64,000 nt of DNA from Linnemannia elongata. Its lineage: Eukaryota; Mortierellomycota; Mortierellomycetes; Mortierellales; Mortierellaceae. The stretch's first letter is position 1. Each line of letters starts with the position of its first letter. This document shows, piece after piece, positions 1-9,856 of this stretch. Under the pieces are notes generated by a model. It was not told the DNA's origin. It did no database searches and saw nothing but the letters and a program-made list of their open reading frames with translations. Made by a program: the position numbers and the translations under genes. Location: positions 1,488,001-1,552,000 of the forward strand of contig JAXBDG010000013.1 of the NCBI GenBank assembly GCA_036320915.1, given 5' to 3'.

Positions 1-85
1 ATCCATTTCAACTCCTTTTGACAACGGCATAAACACAATCCTTCACAACACACATGAAATATAAAAAAAGAAAACTTCGACTTAC

Positions 86-344
86 CTTGCGCGTAAAGAC
101 GGATAGCACCCAGGCGGGAAGTCATCTTTGGCACAGATCGGGATCCCTGGAGAGCGTACGCGGTGACCGAAAGACCATGTTGGGGACCTGTGGAGACAGC
201 CGTCATGGATTGGTTGTTGGAAGTGCCTGTTGTTGTAAGAGTTCTCTTGTTGGAGACTCGTCGAAGCGCAGCGGCGGCGGTGGTGGTAGAGGGTGATCTA
301 ACCACGCGAACTGCTGTTGAGCGCGTTGTGAGTGACGAGAACAT
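86..344 (-). CDS. First exon of a probable mitochondrial precursor protein (gene runs off the left edge)
   Basis: An ATG at 344 (minus strand) opens a frame of 86 codons plus one base. It ends at a consensus donor (G|GTAAGT, donor bases 85-84), so the rest of the gene lies left of the window. The encoded start (MFSSLTTRSTAVRVVRS) is rich in Ser, Thr, Arg and Ala and has no acidic residue over about 80 residues. This is the composition of a mitochondrial targeting presequence. The exon ends with KMTSRLGAIRLYAQ, which may begin the mature protein. I cannot name the family from this fragment. The acceptor is not identifiable in the 85 bases of intron visible. The start is the first ATG of the frame. 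Confidence 0.5.
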
Positions 345-1149
345 GTTTTTTTGTATTGGTTGGTTCTGTAAAGTTTTTTGTGTGTGTGTGAGTGTGAGAG
401 AGAGGTTTATTGTTGCTGCTACTGCTGCGGAGGGTGAGCGTAAAGTGGACAGACAGACCAACTGTCTTTATAGTTGTCGAATGGAAAAGGGGAAGAGGTT
501 GAAGAGGAGAAGGGAATGAATGAGAGAGAAAAAAAAAAAGAAAGAAAGAGAGTGAGAGAACCCATGGCGCTTCCAGACCCATATGCTTGTCTCACAATAG
601 TCTCACTCCGCTCACAACAGTCACTGCATTGATTGGGGGAGGGGGGTGATTGATTATTTTTTTCCATTTCCAGAACACTTTCAAAGAGCTCTCGATCCAT
701 GGTAACTGTAGAAAATGCTAGAAAGCTCCTTTTGAGAGGGCCATAGGACCTAAGTTACTACAAAAGACGCATATCTTTATTCACTTTTTTCACACTTCTC
801 TTCTCTTTTCCTTCGTCATATCCCTTCTCTCTTCTGCAACATAGACCACTCAAGGCCATCCTTGGCATCCATCTCGTTTTTCTTCTCTGATCCTCAGCTC
901 CTCCGCTCCTCCGCCTTCTTTTTGACCTTTTACAGCTCTCTGTCATTCTTGATGTCTATCTCCACGACTCGGATTCCTATTGACTGTGCCTCTACATGAT
1001 AACACTCAGCCATCAACCACAGGATCCCACGTCATAAACAACGAGAAGGAACCAGAAAGAAATGTTTGAATAGAAATCGCGTTATTTTTTATTATTTGTT
1101 GATAGGAGTAAAGAAAGGAAAGGAAAAAGTGAGGTCTTAATCTGTTTTT

Positions 1150-3432
1150 TTAGGCAGCGACCTCGACAGTGGCAGCGACCTTGGTCTCTTCGACTGCGGC
1201 CTCAGTCTCAATAGTCGTCGTTGTCTCTTCGGCAGTGACAGCCTCTTCGTCGATCGTCTCCTCGACCGTCTCCTCGACCTTCACCTCCTCCGTCGCAGCC
1301 AGGGTCGCGCGCACCACTCCACTCAATCTGTAGATCGATGAATGACAAGAACATAAGAACATTAGTTTCAAAGAAAAGCATAAATAAAAATTGGTGGCAA
1401 AACTATTTTCAACAGAAACCAACTTACCGCTTGAGAAGAGAGGGCTTGCGCTCGATTTTATCCTCGGTCGAAAGCGTCTCATCAGTGGTCGAGAGGTCAA
1501 CACGCTGCTCGCCATCAGCGATAGCAATGCTGGCATCGGTACCCTCGATGTGCTGCTCGTGAGTGACCTTCTCGGCCGTGATAACATCCTCTGAGCTGAC
1601 TTCGCCCGACTTGACCTCTACCTCGTTCTTATCCTTGCCCTTGGTCACTTTGGAGAAGAAGCCGCCCGAGGATTGGGAGGTGACTTCTCCTTCGGCGGTG
1701 ACTACATCTGAGAGGGTCTTTTCGGATGAGATGACTACAGTCTCCTCGTTCGCCACTGGTGGTGGGACTGGTGCGGGTGCCTATTGATTGGAGAGAGCGG
1801 GGATGAAACGGATTAGCATTCAAGTAGAAAAAGAGCATGTTGTGGCATGGAAAATGATGGCGAAGAAAGAGCAAACAAAAGAATGAAAAGAAGAGGCGAA
1901 GATAACAAAACGAAAAGAACGTACAGGCTTCTTGCCAAAGAGGCCGGCAAAGAAACCGGGCTTCTTCTCGGGAGTGGGAGGAGCAGGGGGAGTCTCCTTC
2001 TTGGCCTCTTCCTCCTTGGCCTTGCTAGCAGCAACAGCATCATCAACGGCCTTGAGGGCTTGAGCCTTGGCTTCGTCAACAGTCAAGGGGTGAGGAGCAG
2101 GAGCTGGTGGGGGAGCAGGCTCCTCCTTGACGGGCTTCTTTCCAAACAACTTGAATCCTCCGCTCTTGGCCACGGGAGACTTGGGTGCCTCGGGAGCAGC
2201 AGGAGGTGTAACGGCGTCGGTGGTATGGGAGACGGCGTTCTCGGACTCGTGGGTCTTGAGAGCATCGACATCTCCCTCCTGGACGTGAGTGAGATCCTTC
2301 TTTTGCTCAGTTGAGACCTCGGTGGTGATGCCGTCGGCCTTTTTCTTCTCGTGGGAGGTGGCGACGGCGGAGAAACCAAAGAAGGACTTGCGCTTCTTGA
2401 CGACGGGGGTACCGTTCTCGACCTCGATGTCGTCGGGCTCGCCGTCTGAGTTGATCTCGTTGTCGGAGATGATGCTTGCTGCGTTTTTGGCGTGATCGAA
2501 TGCCTCGCGAGCAACTATGTGAGAAGAAAGAGGGAAGGGGTGCACAATGGTTGAGTAAAATTGGGCAAAGTATGGATGGGATGACACAATAGTAGTTTAA
2601 AAAGAGAAAGCCCCTATTTTTCGGATCACACCACCACCGCCACGCCCTCTTGTCAATTATTTTTTCATTTGTTACACTTACCAAGCTTCTTATAGACATC
2701 CTGGAATGCAGCGTTGGAGTAAGGATCAGGCTCTGCCTTGGCTTCGTCCGACTTTTCCTTGATCGCCTTGACCCATCCCTTGGCCTTCTGGGGTGACTCG
2801 GCAGAGAAGTGGTAATCACGGTTCTTGGTGCTGACCTTGAACGATCGGTTCTTGGTCGACTTCTCAACATGCTCCACAGAGTTGACATCCCGCAGGTTAA
2901 TAATTCCCAACACGTTCTGGCGGCTCAGGGAATCGTCCGATTTGTGGTAGTACAACAAACCCTTTCCACTGGCGTTGGCCTGCGCGACATTGACCAGCAG
3001 GTCACGGTTGGCCTCCTCGTAGATCTCCTGGACCGTCTTGGGTGGCTCAGCTGGAGCAGCGGCAGCGGCGGCAGGGGTCTCCTTGTCAGCGACCTTCCCG
3101 GCAGCAACCTCAGAGGTAGGGGCGGCTGCAACCTCGGTAGTAGCAGGGGCGGCAGCGGCAGGAGCAGCGGCCTTGGGGGCAGCCTTGACACGACGCTCGT
3201 TACGCTTGTGAACGGTCTGGAGGTTATTCAGACTGACGGGTTCTGTTCCAAAGGAAAAGTAGCGCTTGTTCCAAGGGTTGATGGGGTTGGATCCCTTCTT
3301 TTGGAGGTAACCGCCGTCAATGTCAATATCAATATCTTCTTCTTCCTCGGTGTGGGAAGCAGCGGGGGATGCGGCGGGGGCGGCATCAGCAACTGGGGCC
3401 TCGGTAGCGGCAACTTCTTCGTTCTTGGTCAT
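1150..3432 (-). CDS. PH-domain protein of the fungal Meu6 type
   Basis: Four exons: 3432-2682, 2514-1925, 1780-1428 and 1327-1150, giving 623 residues. All junctions are GT-AG and the frame closes exactly. Residues 1-40 are Ala-rich and acidic. The PH domain begins at GGYLQKKGSNP (residues 40-50) with WNKRYFSFG. It is interrupted by an Ala/Pro-rich insertion (about 83-130) and resumes at GKGLLYYHKSDDSL (156-169), ending with the helix KAKGWVKAIKEK. The rest is low-complexity acidic sequence carrying short aromatic-basic motifs such as GFFAGLFGKKP and GGFKLFGKKP. Fission yeast Meu6 and its relatives have this plan; PH domains usually bind phosphoinositides or proteins at membranes. The Meu6 assignment is by domain architecture from memory. 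Lipid binding is not shown by the sequence. A minus-strand AATAAA lies at 1093-1088. Confidence 0.75.
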
Positions 3433-5415
3433 GGCTGAAAAGTAGTGTGTCTTTGGTTGGTGTAAGGATGGGAGGGGGTAGATGTTTTTTTGTTGTCTCG
3501 TTAATGGAGAGAAGTAGAAAAAGGGAAAGTTGAGGTTTGTAGAGAGAAAGTGTCAAGAACTGTGAGGAGAATGGGGGATGATTTTTTCGTTGATCTGCTG
3601 AGAGGATCGTAAAGAGTGCTCTGGTAGTAGTTTTTTTTGTTATACGTTTCGGCAAGGGGAAAGCACGCGAAGTAATCGAGGGCTGGAAGATTAGATAGAG
3701 AGTGAGAAAGAAAAAAGAGAAGGAGAAAGAGGAAGAAGAGGAGGAGGAAGAGGAGAAGATGAACTTTTTTGACTGTTGGTGAAACTATTTCGCGCCTTGA
3801 TCGCTCGCCTTTTAAGCAAAGCGCCCAACTGCAAGAGTCAGAAAGGAGGCAAAGAAAATAGGGACAGGCAGTTTGAAAGGGAAAGGGGGGATGAGGGGAT
3901 GAGGGGACCACGGGGATGAAGAAGGGGGAGGAAACAACAATAACAAAAAAAAGTGTAGGAAAGGGGCTTCTCTCGGACAGACATGACCTCCACCGTGTCC
4001 AATGCGCACTTCTCTTTGTTATGTTGTTGTTCATCTGCTCAAATGCCATTGTTACTGTTATTTCATCAGCTCACTCTTTGTTGACGAGTGCATTGGCTGT
4101 GGTAGAAAGTGTGAATGCCAGATCCCTCCCTTGTTCTTCCTCATCGCCCACAACAACAATGGCTTGACCAATTGACAATAGAACACCTCCTCGCCCATCA
4201 AAAAGAGGGCATTCTTGCTTGTTTCTCATTTTGGCGTAAAGTGGACGAGATGTATGATGTCCTTGTTGTTTCTGGCCCCTATGTTGCTAACCTCCAGTGC
4301 ATCATCCACATTTAGCAGCAGTAACAAAGGAGAAGGAGAAGGAACGAAAGAACAGAGCAAGGCTAAAGTTTATTTTGAACTTCTTTAGGTCAGGAGAGAT
4401 GTTCAAGTGGCCACCTCGTCGCTCGCTTCTTGTTCATGTCCATGTTCCTGTTCCTGTTTGTTTGTTTGTTTGTTTTTTTTTCATCCAACACGGACAGCTC
4501 AAGAGAATTGAAGAGGTATGTAGTGTATGTCAGTGCATTGCATTTGCATGTATGCAGGCTCATCATCATCATCATCATCACCCAAGCACATGTATTCCGT
4601 CCCTGAGTTCTAATCCTCTGTTTTTTCAACCCCCTTTTACCTTGCTCCACTCCATTTTACTCTTCCTCCACGCCCTCTGTTGTCACAAGGTCGCGATCAT
4701 CTGTTACTTTTTACTATTGCAGTTCGTTCACAGAGGAGCGGAGAAGAGAAAAGAACAGAAAAATAAAAAAATAAAAAAGAAGGGGCAAGGTCAGTCAGTC
4801 ACCACAACGCGTGTTCTTTTTTTTTTTTTTTTTTGTTACCTATTGTTCACATCCGTTAGCAGATGTCGCCTTCATCCTGGGGAGTGCATGATGGCAAAAG
4901 GAAGAATACAAAACGAGTAGAAACGTGAACATTGGTACCTGAATAAAAAAAAGGGGAAGAGAGGCGTTTTGACACACTAGCTTTGGTTGGGTGTAGATGA
5001 CTCAACCAAGAGATGCTTTGTTCTCCACCGGCTCTGTCCGCGCTCCTAGGGACGTAAACAGCTGCCAATGGTTCCTGTGAGGGAAGAAACAGCTATGCAA
5101 AAGCACTCGCAGTTGCTCAAGATTACGGCCTTGTACGCAGGAAGAAACCATGCACACCAACATCAAGCACAGCCAGACGTTATAAAAACGAATTGGGTCA
5201 ATACCTAGAAAAACGCGTGTCATTCTTTCGTGTTATGTTTCCCTCCCTCTTACACATGCTCTCATCGCCACCTTCCATGGACGAAGGCTCAATTGGATTG
5301 GAGGTCCAAGAGCCATAATCCACAGGGCGATAAAAAAAAGACTGTGCTTTCTCTTTGAATCACTCATCTCTCTCATCTCATTAACCACCTCTTCTCATTC
5401 ACCCCTCTCCAAGAG
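3433..5415. other. Divergent intergenic region, no gene seen
   Basis: This spacer separates the minus-strand PH-domain gene from the plus-strand F-box gene. It must hold both promoters. The part next to the PH gene is purine-rich on the plus strand, so the 5' leader is pyrimidine-rich. CAG sits just before the ATG at 3432, so a 5'-UTR intron is possible. There are short (CAT)n and (TTTG)n runs near 4560 and 4455 and a T-tract near 4818. Open frames here are low-complexity and unconvincing. Confidence 0.5.
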
Positions 5416-7236
5416 ATGATCGACATCGCCATTAACAGCAAACCCACTGCGGTTTCGATGGTCGTCTCCACCCCAGAACTCGTCGACCTCATTATCGCCC
5501 ACTCGGCCAAGAGGAGTCTCTACAAATTACGTCTCGTCTCCCGACTATTCGCCCAGGCCTGCCATCCTTACTTCTCCATCCCCCTTCTCCACCCCAAGAA
5601 CTGTGCTCCGCTTTGGGGTCGGACATCGCTCTCCCATACCCCAGGACATATAGTTCAGTCTATACAAGTTGCCCAACACGACGCCAAGGACTGTTCCATT
5701 ATCCAATCGACTTTTACTGCACTCGAACACCTGGACATCTATGTCACCAACTCCCCCAGCTCCAAGTCTCATACGGCTGCAACTTCACACATGAACCTCG
5801 ACCCACTTTTCAGAATTGGGTCCGCACTCGAGCATCGATTCAACCACCTAACTATTACTGTTATGGGAGATGATGAGCACCAGGAGCAGGACCCTTGGTT
5901 CCTGACAGAGGACCACGAGGAATGGGACGCTTGGTTCATGACAGAGGACCATGAGGAGTGGAATCCTTGGTTCCTGACAGGAACTCACCGAGAGCCAGAC
6001 AGTAGCGAGAGAACCATCTTTTCTCAAGTCACGTCTCTTCATGTCAGACCAACTACTAACATGGGCGGACTATGGGTTCAATGGTCCACCATCGCCAAGC
6101 TCGCGCGCGACATCTTCCCAAGCTTAGAGCGACTGACCTTATCCCGAATCATGTCGAGCGAAGAAACCATGTATGATGACATCCCGGAGTTGGAGGGTGG
6201 TGGGTTTGCCATCGATGTTGTTACCTCGACAAGATTGACGCACCTCGACCTTGCCAACATGTGTCTGTCGTTGAGGGTGATCTGTCGACTCAACAGATGT
6301 TTCCCGAACCTCGAGAGGCTGGCTGTGAGAGGATGGAACATTGCTAAGCCAGTTTCGGTCCAAGAAAACCCTGACTTTGTCGCGACCCCCCTCTCTGTCA
6401 AGTCGTTCGCGATCCACGCTGGAAATGTAGACGATGTGTTGGCTCTCCTCCCGTTGCTAGACAAGGTGGTCGACTTGGCCATGCTTGATTTGAATCGAGG
6501 GTCACCCACTGATCTCGTTGACGGTTTCTCCAAGATTTCAGGACGGAATCGATTCAAGCAGTTTACTTTCACCGAGCTGAAGCACAAGATTATGAAGCAG
6601 AAGGACATGGCCGCGCTTCTCCGAGTGGATTGTCTCCAGGGTCTCGAATGCCTGACGCTCAAGTGCCACCCCGCATGGGTGTCTCAGGATTTCACGACGG
6701 GAAACGTCTCGCCTCGTCCATTCACTTTCCTGAGCACTCTCGAGCGCCTGGAGTTACTAAAGCCAGACTTCTGTGAACTCATGTCCGAGGAGATGACCAT
6801 CAAGTTTAACGCCATGCTGAAATCCATGCCCCACCTTAAGCACCTTGTCGTCCGCACGCCTTTGTTTGGATTTAAGGCCTTTGAAGGGTTGGGACGAGTC
6901 GAGACAGAGACAGGAGTGCCTTGCTTTACCGATGAATGGGACCCAAGCAGTGCATGGTCTCACTGCTTGCAAAAAGAGTCAACAGGACCTTGGCTGGAGA
7001 CGATTGAGGTCTTTTGGGATTATCGGGATGAAGGGCTAGAGGAATTTAAGAAGAGCATTTTGAATCGGTTTTCGCCTTGGTTGGAGAAGCTGACAATCTC
7101 GATGCACAGTGAGGAGACAAGGGGGTCACCACATAAAGGGCCGTTGAAGCGCCTGCAGGAGTGGGGAGATACCACGACAAAGGAGCGACTCGCGTCTGAC
7201 GGAGTTCAGATCTCGGTCGTGTTCCGGACCGTTTGA
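5416..7236 (+). CDS. F-box/LRR-type protein, single exon
   Basis: An uninterrupted 606-codon frame. The first 60 residues hold an F-box-like helix set (TPELVDLIIAHSAKRSLYKL, then RLVSRLFAQACHPYF), which in F-box proteins binds Skp1 of SCF ubiquitin ligases. The rest has spaced leucine-rich segments (LTHLDLANMC, FPNLERLAVRGW, LKHLVVRTP), typical of a degenerate LRR substrate-recognition domain. Such proteins are greatly expanded in Mortierella-like fungi. Residues 159-194 contain a threefold 12-residue repeat found in no LRR I know. A partner or substrate cannot be inferred. An earlier in-frame start is not present in the leader, which is rich in CTCATC and CTCTC just upstream. A SKP1-binding role is inferred from family membership, not shown. 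Confidence 0.75.
   Translation: MIDIAINSKPTAVSMVVSTPELVDLIIAHSAKRSLYKLRLVSRLFAQACHPYFSIPLLHPKNCAPLWGRTSLSHTPGHIVQSIQVAQHDAKDCSIIQSTFTALEHLDIYVTNSPSSKSHTAATSHMNLDPLFRIGSALEHRFNHLTITVMGDDEHQEQDPWFLTEDHEEWDAWFMTEDHEEWNPWFLTGTHREPDSSERTIFSQVTSLHVRPTTNMGGLWVQWSTIAKLARDIFPSLERLTLSRIMSSEETMYDDIPELEGGGFAIDVVTSTRLTHLDLANMCLSLRVICRLNRCFPNLERLAVRGWNIAKPVSVQENPDFVATPLSVKSFAIHAGNVDDVLALLPLLDKVVDLAMLDLNRGSPTDLVDGFSKISGRNRFKQFTFTELKHKIMKQKDMAALLRVDCLQGLECLTLKCHPAWVSQDFTTGNVSPRPFTFLSTLERLELLKPDFCELMSEEMTIKFNAMLKSMPHLKHLVVRTPLFGFKAFEGLGRVETETGVPCFTDEWDPSSAWSHCLQKESTGPWLETIEVFWDYRDEGLEEFKKSILNRFSPWLEKLTISMHSEETRGSPHKGPLKRLQEWGDTTTKERLASDGVQISVVFRTV
5890..5997 (+). repeat. Threefold 36-bp coding minisatellite in the F-box gene
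   Basis: Three consecutive 12-residue units, DPWFLTEDHEEW, DAWFMTEDHEEW and NPWFLTGTHREP, lie between the F-box part and the first LRR-like segment. The DNA repeats with a 36-bp period and few substitutions, so the number may vary between strains. The function of this acidic, Trp-rich loop is unknown. Confidence 0.85.
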
Positions 7237-7304
7237 GTGAGTGTACACAGCAACGGCGATAATGGTAGCTACGAATAGTGGTCACATGGCCACATATCAA
7301 CAAT

Positions 7305-7311
7305 TATAAAA
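7305..7311 (+). promoter_or_regulatory. Possible TATA box for the transcription unit at 7.5-9.1 kb
   Basis: TATAAAA lies 68 bases after the F-box stop. It is followed by a long pyrimidine tract (7321-7391) and a good donor (G|GTAAGT at 7393). This looks like a new plus-strand promoter with an intron-containing leader, but it could equally lie inside the F-box 3' UTR. Confidence 0.35.
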
Positions 7312-7534
7312 ATTTTTCACTTGGCTGTTTTCTTTTTCTTTCTTCTCTTCCTCAACCCACTCCCCCAACCTTTACCTCTTCTTTTTTTCTTGGTAAGTAG
7401 TCAGTGTCCCCTATCCTCCATCTTCATATTTACAAGAGTGTTATGTGCGCGTGTTTTTGATCGACTTTATCTGATGAAAAAGTTGTACGTAAAATGATAC
7501 CCCGAATACACGATGTGGATCTTTCGTAAACCAA

Positions 7535-9142
7535 ATGGAATTCCTCGTTTCTGACCACTCTCTTCAGTCAAAACACCCTTTCACACTCTTCTATGCAAAG
7601 AAGTACAAACTACCTATTCACGGTCAAAACATCAGTCCCCTAACGCGACTTTATGCTTTTTGTTCTTCGCTGAATGTAGATCTCGACTCGAGCCAGGGTG
7701 TCTTTTCGCCATGGAACGGAATTCTACTTGATCGGAATCAGGAAAAAAAAAGGATGGATCTTGATTTAGTTCAGATGATCTTGATCGGTTTTCTCTTTTG
7801 GTAAGTCAACCTACTCACTCTCCCCTTCTCAACAACAAGGACAATTGATTCGAATGAGGATATCTCCATACCGTTTCCTAGCGAGCACCTGAGCAAATGA
7901 AACATGCACTACCATCTGACGATTCATCAATTGACCTTCAACTCTTGTTGTGGCAACATTGAGCTTATTTCAACAGTGCAAAGAAAAGAGATGTTAACCC
8001 TCATCGTTCTTTTCTATCTTTCCTTTTATCTTCCAGATGTTACTTCAATCGGCGTCTACTTGATCAAGTCTGTCACCTGGTCATGAGCGATATCAGTCGT
8101 CATTTGTAAGTTTTCTCTTTTCAATACCTCCATACTCTTTCTTTCCTCTTCCCTTTGACATTGGCGACCGTTCGGCTAAAGTGATGACACAATTTTTTCA
8201 GTTCTGCTTCCGACCTGAGACCATGGTGGATAACCCTTTATACCAAAACTTATTCTGATCTATCGACTCGTTCGCCTTTCAATGACGACGAAGAGAGCAA
8301 CCAGCGACTTCCACTGAAAAAAGTTTGCGCTCGTTTGAATGATTCTAACCAAGTCTCATTCTTTTCACTCATTTCATTCAGGTCGAGTAACACCTTCAAA
8401 TGGGATCTGTCGTTCGCATGCTTGCCGCGTCCAGCAGACACGAAACGTAAGTCATCCCATCCCCTCTCATCCTCCCTATCCCTGGCGCTTCCCGAGTATC
8501 TAAAGTGATGACACAATTTTTTCAGTTCTGCTTCCGACCTGAGACCATGGTGGATAACCCTTTATACCAAAACTTATTCTGATCCATTTACTCGAAAGCT
8601 TTTTATGGCATTCAAAGTAAAACGACGCGTTAATGCTTTGGATCTGATCATTAACGAGTTTTTTCTCCTTCCAGTCTATCATGCTAGTCTTTTCTGTGTC
8701 TGTGTGCGCGCGTTCGTCAAGCATGTTGCCATGTCGTTGAACAACTTTTGTAAGTGTCCACATCCCCATCCTCACAACTCTATGCCATTGAAAGGGCAAT
8801 ATGATGTCTAATTCGATCATCCGTGTTTCATCTGACTCAATTGAGAAGACAACCTTGATCTCTGATACCCTTCATCCGCAAACAACTATTGTTGTACCAG
8901 CATTCCATGATGCTTCTCGAGTCGTGTATCTAACTAGTTCTGTCTGTTATCATCTCGACTTTAGTTTGTTCAATGGTGTGTGCTCTCAAGCTTTGATCTG
9001 TATGATCTCCGTAATTGTGCAAGGTATGCATTGTCTCTACTCCTTTCACCTTATTCCCATTCCCTATTCCTTTCAACATCAATATGCCAAATGATGACAC
9101 CTAGTTAAATCCATTCTACGAAGGCGCTACATTTCTTTCTGA
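7535..9142 (+). CDS. Candidate five-exon gene, no recognised family
   Basis: Exons 7535-7800, 7977-8105, 8526-8749, 8901-9023 and 9105-9142 join with GT-AG borders into 260 codons (259 residues plus stop). Exon 1 alone is 88 codons (MEFLVSDHSLQSKHPF...). Exon 2 continues in frame (CAKKRDVNPHRS...VMSDISRHF), exon 3 begins SASDLRPWWITLYTKTYSD, and the last exon ends SILRRRYISF. I recognise no domain. The sequence is rich in Phe, Leu and Ser with hydrophobic stretches near residues 80-90 and 180-195. Exon 8526-8749 has a rival, 8202-8446, which starts with identical sequence. Support is limited to open frames and splice signals. It could also be a decayed gene or a spliced non-coding RNA. It is transcribed, if at all, in the same direction as the F-box gene. 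Confidence 0.4.
8176..8260 (+). repeat. Direct repeat, copy 1 (85 bp)
   Basis: This copy is identical over 85 bases to 8500-8584, with a start-to-start distance of 324 bp. It spans the last 26 bases of an intron (CTAAAGTGATGACAC ... TTTTTTCAG) and the first 59 bases of the following exon. Both the acceptor and the exon start are therefore duplicated. Confidence 0.95.
8202..8446 (+). other. Alternative exon version of exon 3 in the unrecognised gene
   Basis: This segment follows the first copy of the repeated acceptor and is open in the same frame after exon 2 for 81 codons (SASDLRPWWITLYTKTYSD, then LSTRSPFNDDEESNQRLPLK). It ends at AAAC|GTAAGT. Its exit phase (one base left over) matches exon 8526-8749. 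Splicing on into 8526 hits a stop after LLLPT, but splicing on to 8901 keeps phase (C|CA). It thus behaves like a mutually exclusive partner of exon 8526-8749. This is inference from phase and signals only. Confidence 0.35.
8500..8584 (+). repeat. Direct repeat, copy 2 (85 bp)
   Basis: Perfect copy of 8176-8260. After the repeat the two sequences diverge at once, apart from a shared ACTCG a few bases on. The duplication is therefore either recent or kept identical by conversion or selection. Confidence 0.95.
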
Positions 9143-9695
9143 GCGTGGGTTGGCAATTCTTTCGAGGTTTTCTTGACTGAGGCGTTGGCCCATGTGATGG
9201 GGAGGTGGGGGTCTTTTCATTGTCAGTTTCCTTATCGATCGTCGTTGTTGGTGGCCATTTGAAGAGGAAGAGGTTCGTCTTTTTCATGTTAATATTTGCG
9301 GGACTTGATTTCGTGAGTGTCGGGGCTGTGCTCTCTGGGGGAACAGTAGTTCCTCGTCAAGTGCAGTGAGTGTTCATCTTTTCCACTCTTCTGAGGGGTT
9401 GAGTGGGCATTAGTGGGTCTCTAGACCTGCTTCGATGCGTTAAAAGCGGATCTTGGTACCGTTTGTTTTTAGCATGGAAGGGAAGGGCTTTTTTTTCTTT
9501 GGGTCATTGACAGTTAAGATGATCGTGTCTGGGTTCTGGCAGTGGATTGACCTTTCTATGCATCTAAAGATTAAAACTAGCTCCTGACTCCTTCATATTG
9601 AACTCTGCTTCTTTGTGAACTATTAAGCACGTTGTTTTGAATCATTTTCTAACATTCTTTTTGAACTTGTTTCTTAGGTAAGTGTCTTATTGTAG

Positions 9696-9856
9696 ACCCA
9701 TCGGTTCAAGAAAAGAATAAACAAGGACTTTTTCAGGTATCCCCTTTTTCTCTCGTTGTGATGATGCCTTATCTCCCCTTTCCATTCTTCCTCCTCCCCT
9801 ACCACATAAACACATCATGCCGATACTCTAATGTCCAGCGGTCTACAACGTTGTAG
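9696..9856 (+). other. Possible alternative 3' exons of the unrecognised gene
   Basis: A 41-base segment (9696-9736), bounded by TTGTAG and a GTATCC donor, is in phase with exon 8901-9023 and reads DPSVQEKNKQGLFQ. A second segment from 9839 (after CTCTAATGTCCAG) then gives RSTTL and a stop at 9854-9856. This would replace exon 9105-9142 and give 266 residues. Just upstream, TTTCTTAG is joined directly to GTAAGT (9670-9682), a zero-length-exon arrangement. Confidence 0.25.

Noticed and set aside
298..700. Overlapping minus-strand frames of about 94 residues
   Set aside because: They lie in the pyrimidine-rich leader of the left-edge gene, are Ser/Phe/Leu low-complexity and have no splice or domain support.
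3501..4049. Minus-strand 182-residue frame
   Set aside because: Almost pure Leu/Phe/Ser from a CT-rich leader; no recognisable motif.
4297..4920. Plus-strand 207-residue frame
   Set aside because: Made of microsatellite translations (poly-His, poly-Phe, Lys-rich). No coding character.
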